Origin: JANYJZ01 sp964523395
GTDB lineage: Bacteria > Bacteroidota > Ignavibacteria > UBA10030 > SZUA-254
Assembly: GCA_964523395.1 (NCBI GenBank)
Contig: CAZFXS010000017.1
Coordinates: forward strand, 1 to 57,829
DNA length: 57,829 bases
Reading direction: 5' to 3'
Shown here: positions 24,911 to 33,222 of the stretch, in pieces
Position numbering within the stretch: position 1 is the first letter of the stretch
Layout of the letters: every line of letters begins with the position of its first letter
Position numbers and translations under genes: made by a program
The notes under the pieces: model-generated
What the model saw: only the letters and a program-made list of their open reading frames with translations
Told to the model about the DNA's origin: nothing
Database searches by the model: none

Positions 24911-25726
24911 TTATTTTTTTTCTGCGATAATCTCCACCACTGCCGGTGTAATCATATGCACATACGGCCGTAATTCAAATGTAGCGATTGCATCTGTCAT
25001 CGCTTCGGCACGATCCTCTGTCACGTAACCGAGGTCTACAAACCGCTTCATTCCAACATTGATAAATGCTTTCGGCCATTGCCACATAAAATCGTCCGGT
25101 CTAATAATTTCAACAATTGGCGTTATCGATGTAATCTCAAGCCCAATTTCCTCCATCCATTCGGATAATCTGAGTCCGATATCAGGTTCACCTCCGCTTT
25201 CGCGCCAACTCCGGACGACCATTTCCACAAACTCATCATGTTCGGGACATGTCGGCGAAAATTGCCATGTGTTGTAGTGAAAATATTCATGAAGCGAAAG
25301 CCTGCCTCCTTTATTTAGTGTGCCGGCAACGCGTTTGAGAAGCTCACGGGGCTGTTTCATGAATGCAAACACCCACCGCACCCACGCACCGTCAACGTTA
25401 ACAGCTGGAAGCGGATTCTCATCAAGGTCAAGTTCATGGGTTTCAACATTTTGAAGCCCGCGATCCCGGCAGGTTCGTTCAAGTGTGTCAAGAAACCTTC
25501 TTGATCTGTCAACAGAGATTATCTTTCCGGATGGTCCCACAATTTCAGCGAGATCAAGAGAAGCAAATCCGGGCCCGCAGCCGACATCAAGTATGGAACT
25601 TCCAACTGTAAATCCAGCCTTCTTCCATGCATCAAGTGCGCGTGCCTGCCATACACGATGTTGCAGTCCAAGCCTGGCTATTTCTTCATCATGTGTTCCC
25701 AGAATATAATCTTTATCCTTCTTCAT
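24911..25726 (-). CDS. Class I SAM-dependent methyltransferase
   Basis: A 271-residue Rossmann methyltransferase. SAM-binding motif I is ILDVGCGPG (45-53), motif II is the acidic IISVDRS (69-75), and DGAWVRWVFAF lies at the motif IV position. The substrate cannot be deduced; the fold resembles UbiE/ArsM-type methyltransferases. It follows the AraC/MGMT gene with an 11-nt gap on the same strand, so it is probably induced with it. Confidence 0.85.
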   Translation of the reverse strand: MKKDKDYILGTHDEEIARLGLQHRVWQARALDAWKKAGFTVGSSILDVGCGPGFASLDLAEIVGPSGKIISVDRSRRFLDTLERTCRDRGLQNVETHELDLDENPLPAVNVDGAWVRWVFAFMKQPRELLKRVAGTLNKGGRLSLHEYFHYNTWQFSPTCPEHDEFVEMVVRSWRESGGEPDIGLRLSEWMEEIGLEITSITPIVEIIRPDDFMWQWPKAFINVGMKRFVDLGYVTEDRAEAMTDAIATFELRPYVHMITPAVVEIIAEKK

Positions 25727-25737
25727 ACTATTATTTG

Positions 25738-26580
25738 TTAAACGTTATTAGCACATGTTGATAATTCATACCCCAATATCATTTTCTTTTTGGATGAACC
25801 CCACCGGTATTCCCCGATAATGCCTTCACTTCTGATGACTCTGTGACACGGGATGAGATATGCGACCGGATTCGCACCTACCGCGCTGCCAACTGCTTGC
25901 AGGGCTTTCGGCTTACCGATCGTCTTTGCAATCGTCTGATAACTGCTTACGCCGCCTGACGGAATCTGCAACAACGCGTTCCACACTTTCACCTGAAATC
26001 CGGTACCCTTCACCAACACATTCAACCGTTGCCTCCTTCCGGAAAAGTCAAATGCTTTACACAATTCCTTCCCCGTCAATTCCTGATTCTGAATGACTTC
26101 CGCGTTGCTCCACGTTGTACGGAACCGGGCAAAAGCAGTTTCTCTGTCATCATCGACAATAAACTGAAGCCCGCAGATGCCGCGATCGGTTAATCCTATG
26201 AGGCACTCACCAAACGGACTTTGATGAAATCCATATTCAATTCTGAGTCCCTTTCCGCTGGTTTTGTATTCATACGGTGTCATCGCTTCGAGGGTTACAA
26301 ATAGATCGTACACGCGGGATTGCGTTGAAAGTCCTACAGTCTCGGCGGCCAGCATAAGATTTTTGGTAGAGGCCAGACGCTCTTTCAAATGTTCAACCGT
26401 CAGAAACTGTGTGAACTTTTTAGGAGTTATTCCCACCCAATCCGTGAACATGCGTTGAAAATGGAATGGAGAAAGATTCACTTTTTCAGCTACTTCATCC
26501 AGATTTGGCTGCTGACGGTAATTTTCAGTCAGGAATTTTATTGCCTGTTCAATCCTGTTAAAATTAATGGTGTTTTTCAT
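25738..26580 (-). CDS. AraC HTH plus O6-methylguanine-DNA methyltransferase fusion (Ada-like, no zinc domain)
   Basis: A 280-residue bifunctional protein. Residues 1-108 hold two AraC-type helix-turn-helix units (LSPFHFQRMFTDWVGITPKKF); a linker domain follows; and 190-275 is the suicide methyltransferase with acceptor Cys245 in PCHRV and the preceding GTGFQVKVW and SYQTIAKTIG. It directly reverses O6-methylguanine. It lacks the N-terminal Cys4 zinc domain by which E. coli Ada senses methylphosphotriesters, so how it would be activated is open. It is divergent from the DinB gene and heads a two-gene unit with the methyltransferase. Confidence 0.9.
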   Translation of the reverse strand: MKNTINFNRIEQAIKFLTENYRQQPNLDEVAEKVNLSPFHFQRMFTDWVGITPKKFTQFLTVEHLKERLASTKNLMLAAETVGLSTQSRVYDLFVTLEAMTPYEYKTSGKGLRIEYGFHQSPFGECLIGLTDRGICGLQFIVDDDRETAFARFRTTWSNAEVIQNQELTGKELCKAFDFSGRRQRLNVLVKGTGFQVKVWNALLQIPSGGVSSYQTIAKTIGKPKALQAVGSAVGANPVAYLIPCHRVIRSEGIIGEYRWGSSKKKMILGYELSTCANNV

Positions 26581-26603
26581 GTTTTTTTTTATATTGACCT
26601 ACC

Positions 26604-26632
26604 AAGGTAAAGCACGCGGGGCACAACTTCAA
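26604..26632 (-). promoter_or_regulatory. Candidate promoter for the Ada-like/methyltransferase unit
   Basis: On the minus strand TTGAAG (26632-26627), 17-nt spacer, TACCTT (26609-26604). It leads into a very short leader before the ATG at 26580. Confidence 0.35.
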
Positions 26633-26678
26633 CCCGAATCTTGCTTTTTATTTTACACATGAGAATGATAAACGGCGC

Positions 26679-27152
26679 ATGGAAATGAAACAATATCTTA
26701 TCGACACATTTCATTTCAACGATACAATCAACAGGAACGTATTGATGAAAATCGGTACTTTGCCGGAAAAAGATGAATGCGTTAAATACTTCAGTCATCT
26801 CATCAACTCGCAAAATAAATGGATGGCACGCATCCTTCACCATCCTAACGTGCAACAGATGAGCTGGTGGGACCCGGTTTATACATTCGACAATCTGGAA
26901 TCACAGTGGAATACAAGCCTGAAGCAGTGGCTTAGTTTCATCTCTTCCAAAACAGAAACTCAGTTGTTCGAAGATGTGATATTTACGGGTTACGATAACG
27001 GGCGATGGACTGTACCGCTGAAGGACATTGCTCTTCAGTTAAATTATCATTCAATTCATCACCGGGCGCAGATACAAATGATCATCCGTCGTCAGGGAAT
27101 CGAACCCGACTTTGTCGATTACATCGGAACTGTTTACAGGAAACTGGCCTAA
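26679..27152 (+). CDS. DinB-family (DUF664-like) protein
   Basis: A 157-residue four-helix-bundle protein. The probable metal ligands are His40 (FSHLINSQ), His124 and His128 (NYHSIHHRAQI), the DinB triad with H-x3-H near the C-terminus. DinB-fold proteins include metal-dependent thiol transferases and DNA-damage-induced proteins of unknown role; this one sits head-to-head with an alkylation-repair gene. ATG 26679 fits; ATG 26685 (M3) is possible. Confidence 0.82.
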   Translation: MEMKQYLIDTFHFNDTINRNVLMKIGTLPEKDECVKYFSHLINSQNKWMARILHHPNVQQMSWWDPVYTFDNLESQWNTSLKQWLSFISSKTETQLFEDVIFTGYDNGRWTVPLKDIALQLNYHSIHHRAQIQMIIRRQGIEPDFVDYIGTVYRKLA

Positions 27153-27193
27153 GTCTGCAAATCAGGCATACATCAACTAATTATAATGATGAC

Positions 27194-27808
27194 ATGAAAA
27201 CCATACTTCTCTTATTCTTGTTGGTAATAATTTTCGTTTCCCCATCCTTCACACAATTTGCCGTTGAGGTTGAAACGAACCATTCAACAGTCGGATTTGT
27301 GGTCTCGATTGCCGGAGGTATTTCGAAAGTGACCGGGAAATTCACTGAATCAAAAATTACTATTTCCTGGATCGACTCAAGCTGGCAGCACAACGACTTT
27401 TCGAAAGCTTCCATTAATGCCGTGATTTCGCCTGCAAGCGTGAATACAGGAAACCCGAGCCGTGATCAGGATTTGCGGGATTCGGTGTTTTTTCACGCCG
27501 AGAAGTATCCAGAGATAACGTTTAAAAGTAAAATTATTCAAAGGCGCGACAGCAGTAGTTACGTTGCTATCGGGGATTTTTCGATGAAAGGCGTGACAAA
27601 ATCGATTGAACTTCCTTTTGTCGTAACAGGAAAAACTGCTACTGAAGACGGAAGGCCAATATGGGGTTTTTCTTCTTATACCAAACTCAACCGAATGGAA
27701 TATGGCGTCGGAAATTCGTGGGTTCACTCCGCCATCCCGAATTTTATCGGTAACGATGTTGCGATTGAATTGGATCTATGGACGAGACCCCCGAAAAAAA
27801 GCAAATAA
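27194..27808 (+). CDS. YceI-family protein, exported
   Basis: A 204-residue lipocalin-like protein. The signal peptide (about 1-17, ending SPSFTQ) is followed by the YceI core: EVETNHSTVGFVVSIAGG, SRDQDLRDSVFFHAEKYPEITFKS, MKGVTKSIELPF. YceI proteins bind polyisoprenoids in the periplasm. Start ATG 27194 restricts the gene to after DinB; the frame itself extends upstream through DinB but gives no signal peptide there. Likely same transcript as DinB. Confidence 0.9.
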   Translation: MKTILLLFLLVIIFVSPSFTQFAVEVETNHSTVGFVVSIAGGISKVTGKFTESKITISWIDSSWQHNDFSKASINAVISPASVNTGNPSRDQDLRDSVFFHAEKYPEITFKSKIIQRRDSSSYVAIGDFSMKGVTKSIELPFVVTGKTATEDGRPIWGFSSYTKLNRMEYGVGNSWVHSAIPNFIGNDVAIELDLWTRPPKKSK

Positions 27809-27844
27809 TAATCTTTCCTTTTTAATTCTGCGGAGAAATCTGCT

Positions 27845-28111
27845 ATGAGCACAGTGTATAAAAATTGTCAAAGCTGCGGTATGCCGCTTAAACGTGATGA
27901 GAAAGGCGGCGGTACAAATGGCGATGGGTCTGTTTCAACCATGTATTGCAGTAAGTGTTTCGAAAACGGGAAATTTATGCGCCCGAACATAACTGTTACT
28001 GAAATGCAGGCGCTCGTAAAGGACAAACTGAAGGAGTTTGGATTCCCGGGTTTCATCGCTGGATTTTTTACGAAGAACATTCCCAAGCTTGAAAGATGGA
28101 AAAATACCTAA
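27845..28111 (+). CDS. Putative zinc-ribbon protein
   Basis: An 88-residue protein with CQSC (8-11, in KNCQSCGMPL) and CSKC (35-38, in MYCSKCFENG), a two-knuckle zinc ribbon as in PF12674, followed by the family's TVTEMQALVKDKLKEFGF helix. Cytoplasmic; function unknown. It is 36 nt after YceI, with AGAAATCTGCT upstream rather than a strong SD. Confidence 0.8.
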   Translation: MSTVYKNCQSCGMPLKRDEKGGGTNGDGSVSTMYCSKCFENGKFMRPNITVTEMQALVKDKLKEFGFPGFIAGFFTKNIPKLERWKNT

Positions 28112-28160
28112 CACTCACTACCATAATTTCCTCCGGTGAGATTAATCGCTGCAATTTCAC

Positions 28161-28826
28161 TTGATCCCACGTTTAAAAATCTGCTGTATCACCAGTAACG
28201 AGGAAGCAGACCTCGCCGTTAAACATGGAGCATCAGCGATCGGGTTGGTGTCCGAAATGCCGAGCGGACCGGGAGTCATTTCCGAAGTATTGATACGCCG
28301 CATTGCCTCCACTCTTCCGCCTGCAATCGGTTCATTTTTATTGACAAGCAAAACCGATATCGAATCGATCATACATCAACAACGCTTTACCGGTGCAAAT
28401 ACAGTACAACTTTGTGACCGACTTGAATCCGGCAGTCATAAGGAATTAACATCCGCATTGCCCGGAATTAAAATAGTGCAAGTCATCCATGTTACCGGAA
28501 AAGAATCTGTTGATGAAGCAAGAACAGTCGCAACTAGCGTGGATGCCTTACTTTTAGATTCCGGCAATCAATCGCTCACAGTAAAAGAACTGGGCGGGAC
28601 CGGACGCACTCACGACTGGTCGTTGAGCAAAATCATCCGTGAAAAAGTAAGCGTTCCGGTTTTTCTTGCGGGCGGACTGACTGCCGACAATGTTGGAGAT
28701 GCAATCAGAACTGTCCAGCCATTCGGTGTCGATGTCTGCAGCGGCGTACGCACGAACGGTACTTTGGATAAAGAGAAGCTTATCCGGTTTATTGCCGAAG
28801 TTCTTCATGCAACAAAATCCAACTAA
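28161..28826 (+). CDS. trpF: Phosphoribosylanthranilate isomerase (TrpF)
   Basis: A 221-residue TIM barrel. Active-site Cys8 is in KICCIT (usually KICGIT), general acid Asp133 in LLLDSG; GGTGRTHDW (145-153), LAGGLTADN (169-177) and GVDVCSGVRTNG bind the substrate phosphate. The reaction is the Amadori isomerisation of N-(5-phosphoribosyl)anthranilate in tryptophan synthesis. No other trp gene is in the window, so it is separated from its pathway or is a second, specialised copy. The start is a TTG at 28161, because no ATG lies before the catalytic strand. Confidence 0.8.
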   Translation: MIPRLKICCITSNEEADLAVKHGASAIGLVSEMPSGPGVISEVLIRRIASTLPPAIGSFLLTSKTDIESIIHQQRFTGANTVQLCDRLESGSHKELTSALPGIKIVQVIHVTGKESVDEARTVATSVDALLLDSGNQSLTVKELGGTGRTHDWSLSKIIREKVSVPVFLAGGLTADNVGDAIRTVQPFGVDVCSGVRTNGTLDKEKLIRFIAEVLHATKSN

Positions 28827-28875
28827 TCCGTTGTCATCCTAAAATCCGCTGTTATCCATTAATCTGCTGTCACTG

Positions 28876-28901
28876 CCAACTTTTTACCCTCAACATCCGT
28901 C
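28876..28901 (+). promoter_or_regulatory. Candidate ECF-sigma promoter (autoregulatory)
   Basis: CCAACTT (28876-28882), 15-nt spacer, CGTC (28898-28901), an arrangement like the AAC...CGTC promoters of many ECF sigma factors. It is placed 25 nt before the GTG of the sigma gene, which would make the operon self-activating. Confidence 0.35.
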
Positions 28902-28926
28902 TTAAGCTTTGTAAACAGGAGAATTC

Positions 28927-29517
28927 GTGACAGATGATGCGCTTTTGATCAAACGGGCACAATCAGGCGAGACCGAAGCATTTCGCCAGCTTGTGGAGCG
29001 ATCTAAAGTAAATGTATACCGCCTCGCCTACGATTTGACCGGGAACCGCCACGATGCGGAGGACCTGTCGCAGGATGTTTTTGTCAAGGCGTACCGTTCG
29101 CTTCATTCATTCAGGGGCGATGCGAAATGGAGCACGTGGCTCTATCGTATTACCGTGAACACGTGTCATGATCACCGGGAAACAGTATCACATAAAATAA
29201 TGAAAGCACGGGAAGACATACATGAACATGAAGAGGTTTCGGCCAATCATAATGCGGGTGGATACGTTTCTCCCGACCGAACGGCAGAATCGCGATTGAT
29301 TCAGGACTCCATTGAGAAAGCTCTATCAACTCTTTCGCAACGCGAACGCGCGGTGTTTACATTGCGTCACTATCATGATTTACCGTTAAAAGAAATTGCA
29401 TCAACTCTTGAGCTGACGGAAGGAAGTGTAAAATCATATCTCTTCCGGGCGTTACAAAGGTTACAGCAGGAATTGGCTTTTTACAAAAAAGATTTAGGAC
29501 TGGAGAATCCGTCATGA
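28927..29517 (+). CDS. ECF-type RNA polymerase sigma factor
   Basis: A 196-residue sigma70-family ECF factor. Region 2 spans about 22-90 (DAEDLSQDVFVKAYRSL then WSTWLYRITVNTCHD), and region 4 about 135-190 (RERAVFTLRHYHDLPLKEIASTLELTEGSVKSYLFRA). It has the usual two-domain layout with a short linker and no C-terminal extension. GTG start with AGGAGA. It overlaps the anti-sigma gene by four bases (ATGA). It is predicted to direct RNA polymerase to the genes of this operon and others; the inducing signal is unknown. Confidence 0.93.
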   Translation: MTDDALLIKRAQSGETEAFRQLVERSKVNVYRLAYDLTGNRHDAEDLSQDVFVKAYRSLHSFRGDAKWSTWLYRITVNTCHDHRETVSHKIMKAREDIHEHEEVSANHNAGGYVSPDRTAESRLIQDSIEKALSTLSQRERAVFTLRHYHDLPLKEIASTLELTEGSVKSYLFRALQRLQQELAFYKKDLGLENPS

Positions 29518-30329
29518 CGCACGACCAATGCAAAGAGCAGTTTGTCGAATCGCTCTATCATGAGCTCGATGAAGAACGACAGAAAGACTTTACAAACCAT
29601 CTCCGCGAGTGCTCTGATTGCCGAAAAGAGTTTGCTGCGTTCGAAGAAACATTCAGAACGATGAGCAAGCGAAATCCTGTTGTCGCGGATGAACACTATT
29701 CAAACACCATTTGGGATCGTGTCCACGCAGAGATTGAAACACCTGTGGCAGGTAAACAAGAGACAGCTTCAATCTTCCAATTTCCTCCAATGAAATACGT
29801 CTGGTCATTCGGCATCGCGGCAGTTCTTCTTATTGCGGTCGGAATATACATGGGAAAGACATACTTCACAAACACCCCGATACCAAACTCCGGTGAGGCG
29901 CAAATACCTCTCGCGACAGCAACAACAGAAACGGTTGACTCTGTCAGCATTAAAACGCAGGCATATCTCGAGCGGTCAAAAGTTCTTTTGCAGGGATTAG
30001 TGAATATCGACGAGAAGCATCGTTCATCCTTTAATTTATCGCGCGCGCAACATCAATCACGGGAACTGGTTCGGCAGGCGGCATTTCTTACAGCCGCACT
30101 GGATCAACCCGATCAGCAACAGGTTCGCCAGCTCATCAATGATCTGCAGATTATTCTTCTTCAGCTGGCAAATCTGGAAGTCAAGCCCGGAGTCCCGGCG
30201 CTTGAACTTATCGAAAAAGGCGTTGACAAAAAATCCATTCTCTTTAAAATCAACCTCGAGGAGCTTCGCTCGATGGCTGGTAAATCATCCGGCACAACTG
30301 CCGGCGACAGTGTGAAAACAAATCTTTAA
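29514..30329 (+). CDS. Zinc-finger anti-sigma factor, single-pass membrane protein
   Basis: A 271-residue protein. The N-terminal zf-HC2 domain shows Cys6, His29, Cys33 and Cys36 (HLRECSDC), a transmembrane helix at about 97-115 (WSFGIAAVLLIAVGIYMG), and a ~150-residue extracytoplasmic part rich in Gln/Leu helices (LSRAQHQSRELVRQAAFL; QQVRQLINDLQIILLQLANLE). It is placed directly downstream of, and coupled to, the ECF sigma gene. The long helical outer part may sense a periplasmic partner, possibly the HEAT proteins encoded next, which is inference. Confidence 0.9.
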   Translation: MTHDQCKEQFVESLYHELDEERQKDFTNHLRECSDCRKEFAAFEETFRTMSKRNPVVADEHYSNTIWDRVHAEIETPVAGKQETASIFQFPPMKYVWSFGIAAVLLIAVGIYMGKTYFTNTPIPNSGEAQIPLATATTETVDSVSIKTQAYLERSKVLLQGLVNIDEKHRSSFNLSRAQHQSRELVRQAAFLTAALDQPDQQQVRQLINDLQIILLQLANLEVKPGVPALELIEKGVDKKSILFKINLEELRSMAGKSSGTTAGDSVKTNL

Positions 30330-30342
30330 TAAAGGAGTTAGT

Positions 30343-31926
30343 ATGAAATCAGTTTATAGTTCCTTGTATATTGCAACAATCATCGGCTGTATCCTGTTAG
30401 CCTGTCTGATGCTCTACACAAATGTTCAGGCACAGGATGCTTCCGTAAAATCGTACGAGAAAGCATATGATCTTATCCTGGATGAAAAATGGTCAAACGC
30501 TCAGGAAGCGTTCGGTGAGTTCATCAAAAAATATCCCAAAAGTAATCTGATAGATGCGGCACAATACTGGCACTGCTATACACGGGATAAAATAGGTGAA
30601 AACAAAGAAGTCGTGTACAAATGCTACCAGGAATTTGTAGAAGCGTACCCAAAAAGCAAATGGGTAAAGGATGCGAAGAACAACATGATTACGCTCGGCT
30701 ATAAACTCACCAAAGAGGGAAAACCGGGATACGAGAATAAATTTGAAAAATTAGATGATGAAGAAGATGAGGATGTAAAACTCGCCGCGCTCAACGCGCT
30801 TGGCAATATGGGAAACCAGGAAGCGTATTCAACGCTTGTTTCATTGTACGACCAAACACGTTCAGACAAGATGCGGGAAAAGATCGTCTATGTTATTTCA
30901 AATGTTGAATCAAAAGAGGCCACAAAAAAGCTCGCCGAGATTGCTGCAAAAGACAAAGCAATGAATGTTCGCAAATCCGCGATATACGCGCTGAACAACC
31001 GGCAAGATGAGGAGGTCGAAAAAATTCTGGAGGGTATCGTCCGCAACAGCAAGGAGGATGAAATCCGGACTACGGCATTGTACGCACTGGCAAATTCAGA
31101 TTCAAAGTCGGTAATAGCACTGCTTGGTGAAATCGCCCGCACCGAGACAGATAGGAATCTTGCTAAAAATGCGGCCTACGCGCTTGGCAATACAAATAAT
31201 GAGCTTTCAACCGCCGAATTGCGCCGCGTGCTGAAGGAAGCAAAGCTTGACGAGGCCAGAGAAGCGGCAATGTATTCTTTGGGAAACCGCGGCGATGCTG
31301 CAGCATGCGGTATACTCAAGGATGCGGCACTTACTGATAAAGATGTCAAGTTACGAACCGCTGCAACCTACGCGCTGGGCAACATTCAAAGCGCAGATGT
31401 CATCCCGACATTAAAAGAAATCGTCTCAAAAAGCACTGATCCGAAAACACAGGAAGCTGCTCTGTACAGCATGGGAAATACCGGCAAAGAATCTGCAAAA
31501 GAATTTCTTATGCAAACCGCGCTGAACAGCACCGATGAACGGATTGCTAAAACCGCGCTTTTCGCTCTCGGGAACGTTGAGCGTGGAAACAATCCAAGTA
31601 CGATGCTTGAGATACTGAAAAAGGCAAAGTCAGCGGAAGTGCGGAAACAGGCACTGTACCAGATTGGCAACAGCGATGATCCGACTGCCACACCGTTGCT
31701 CGGCAGGATTATCCGCGAAGAAACAGATACTGAAATGGTGCGCGCGGCAATCTACGCGCTTGGTAATTCCGGCCGCGATGAGGCGGTCCCCTACCTTGTT
31801 GATGCCGCGAAAAAGGGCCGTGACAAAAAAGTCCGCAGCGCTGCTGTGAACGCGCTGGGGCAAATTGGTACGGAAAAAGCCAGAGCTGCATTACTCGACA
31901 TTCTTCAGGGAAAATCGGAGAACTGA
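30343..31926 (+). CDS. Exported HEAT-repeat protein with N-terminal TPR-like region
   Basis: A 527-residue protein with a signal peptide (core ATIIGCILLACLMLY, ending VQAQ at ~30). Residues ~35-130 form TPR/BamD-like helices (YDLILDEKWSNAQEAFGEF, KYPKSN). Residues ~145-525 hold about twelve HEAT units of ~31 residues with the pattern AALYALGN. The periplasmic location of such a HEAT superhelix suggests a scaffold or sensor. AAAGGAG lies before the ATG, 13 nt after the anti-sigma stop. No enzymatic domain is seen. Confidence 0.85.
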   Translation: MKSVYSSLYIATIIGCILLACLMLYTNVQAQDASVKSYEKAYDLILDEKWSNAQEAFGEFIKKYPKSNLIDAAQYWHCYTRDKIGENKEVVYKCYQEFVEAYPKSKWVKDAKNNMITLGYKLTKEGKPGYENKFEKLDDEEDEDVKLAALNALGNMGNQEAYSTLVSLYDQTRSDKMREKIVYVISNVESKEATKKLAEIAAKDKAMNVRKSAIYALNNRQDEEVEKILEGIVRNSKEDEIRTTALYALANSDSKSVIALLGEIARTETDRNLAKNAAYALGNTNNELSTAELRRVLKEAKLDEAREAAMYSLGNRGDAAACGILKDAALTDKDVKLRTAATYALGNIQSADVIPTLKEIVSKSTDPKTQEAALYSMGNTGKESAKEFLMQTALNSTDERIAKTALFALGNVERGNNPSTMLEILKKAKSAEVRKQALYQIGNSDDPTATPLLGRIIREETDTEMVRAAIYALGNSGRDEAVPYLVDAAKKGRDKKVRSAAVNALGQIGTEKARAALLDILQGKSEN

Positions 31927-31929
31927 CCC

Positions 31930-33051
31930 ATGAAAAAACTGATACTATACCTCTTCGTCCAATTAATTTGTGTTGTTGTTACTTACTTCAATCTTACTGC
32001 CCAGGAAGTCAAACGTATTCCTGACGCAAACCAACCCCTGGCGAAGAAATGGAACTGGGCCAAAGATGAAGCTTCCAAAAACGGATCAAAAGAATATTGG
32101 ATCGGATACAGTATCGTCAGGCTTATGCACGAGAACTCCACGATCGGTACTTATTACTCTGATCCAAGAAGAAATAATCCCTCCCTCGCAGATGTTCTTG
32201 CAGGATATGGACAATACAAAGAGTCTTCTGAATACGATGGGAATGTAACAATCAACAGAGGAGTGACAATTTCAGGAGACGGAAACCCTTCAAATAAGAA
32301 AGTGAAAAAGGAGCTTGCAATACTTTTTCATTTCCATAAAGGTGAGATTACCGACATGGCAATCAGTAACCTCACGTTACGGGTCGATCTTGAGCGCGAC
32401 CCTCTCTTCTGGCTCGACGGCGCAGAAGACGAGGAAAGCATTGGTTTGCTCAAATCTCTTTACTCCTCGGCTGCCACAAGTGATCTCAGGGAGAATATTG
32501 TAACAGCTATTGGCAACCATCAGACAGAAAAGCTTGTTCTTCCCTTCCTGAAAGATGTACTGAAAGGAATAGGCGAAACCGATGTCCGCGAACAGGCGGC
32601 ATTCTGGATAGGTCAGCTGAACAGCGACGAGGCACTTTCCATCCTGAAAGACGCGGTCTATCATGATAAAACAGAGGATGTAAGAGAGCAGGCAATTTTT
32701 GCGATCAGCCAAATGGATGATGATAAAAGCACCGAATCGTTAATTGCCATCGCGAGGGACAAAAGCCTGCAGAAAGACACCCGTTCAAAAGGAATGTTCT
32801 GGCTCGGCGAAAAAGCATCGCAGAAGGCATTCAAGACATTGAAGGACATTGTGGAAGATGACGAAGATAGTGAAATTCAGCGCCAGGCGCTCTTCGCGTT
32901 AACACAAAATGACGAGCATGGCGTTGATGAAATCATCAGGATTGCGAAAACACATCCCAACAAAAAAGTACGGCGCGAAGCGATATTCTGGCTCGGCCAG
33001 TCTGAAGACCCCCGCGCGCTTGAAACATTGGTGGACATTATCAGAAAGTAA
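31930..33051 (+). CDS. Exported HEAT-repeat protein
   Basis: A 373-residue protein with a signal peptide (core LYLFVQLICVVVTYFNL, ending TAQ, ~25). Residues ~40-150 contain the unique WNWAKDEASKNGSKEYWIGYSIVRL segment and a linker; residues ~160-373 hold seven HEAT units (REQAAFWIGQL, REQAIFAISQM, KGMFWLGEKA, RQALFALTQ, REAIFWLGQS). Starts 3 nt after the first HEAT gene's stop, so the two are probably partners and products of the same ECF-controlled transcript. Unknown ligand. Confidence 0.85.
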   Translation: MKKLILYLFVQLICVVVTYFNLTAQEVKRIPDANQPLAKKWNWAKDEASKNGSKEYWIGYSIVRLMHENSTIGTYYSDPRRNNPSLADVLAGYGQYKESSEYDGNVTINRGVTISGDGNPSNKKVKKELAILFHFHKGEITDMAISNLTLRVDLERDPLFWLDGAEDEESIGLLKSLYSSAATSDLRENIVTAIGNHQTEKLVLPFLKDVLKGIGETDVREQAAFWIGQLNSDEALSILKDAVYHDKTEDVREQAIFAISQMDDDKSTESLIAIARDKSLQKDTRSKGMFWLGEKASQKAFKTLKDIVEDDEDSEIQRQALFALTQNDEHGVDEIIRIAKTHPNKKVRREAIFWLGQSEDPRALETLVDIIRK

Positions 33052-33079
33052 TCTGTTCAGCGGTACAAAAAAATATTTA

Positions 33080-33108
33080 TTGTCTCTTTTCACTGACAAT
33101 CTTATAAC
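33080..33108 (+). promoter_or_regulatory. Candidate sigma70-like promoter immediately before a terminator
   Basis: TTGTCT (33080-33085), 17-nt spacer, TATAAC (33103-33108). Transcription would start near 33114, only ten bases before the hairpin at 33124. It either makes a tiny RNA or is fortuitous. Confidence 0.3.
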
Positions 33109-33123
33109 ACATCTTCATTAATC

Positions 33124-33158
33124 ATGCCCCGGCCAATCTTTGGCTGGGGTATTTTTTT
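33124..33158 (+). terminator. Intrinsic terminator after the HEAT operon
   Basis: CCCCGGCCA (33127-33135) pairs with TGGCTGGGG (33141-33149; one G-T pair), loop ATCTT. The stem extends by ATG/TAT pairs, then seven T (33152-33158). It lies between the second HEAT gene and the antiporter, and excludes ATG 33124 as antiporter start. Confidence 0.88.
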
Positions 33159-33222
33159 CTTGTTTATGCAAAAAGTCTGCTGTATATTTTCTCAAAGCTT
33201 TGACATCAACAAACAAGAAAAA

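Noticed and set aside
33124..33222. Extended start for the antiporter
   Set aside because: The extra 33 codons would begin inside a strong terminator and do not resemble the family.
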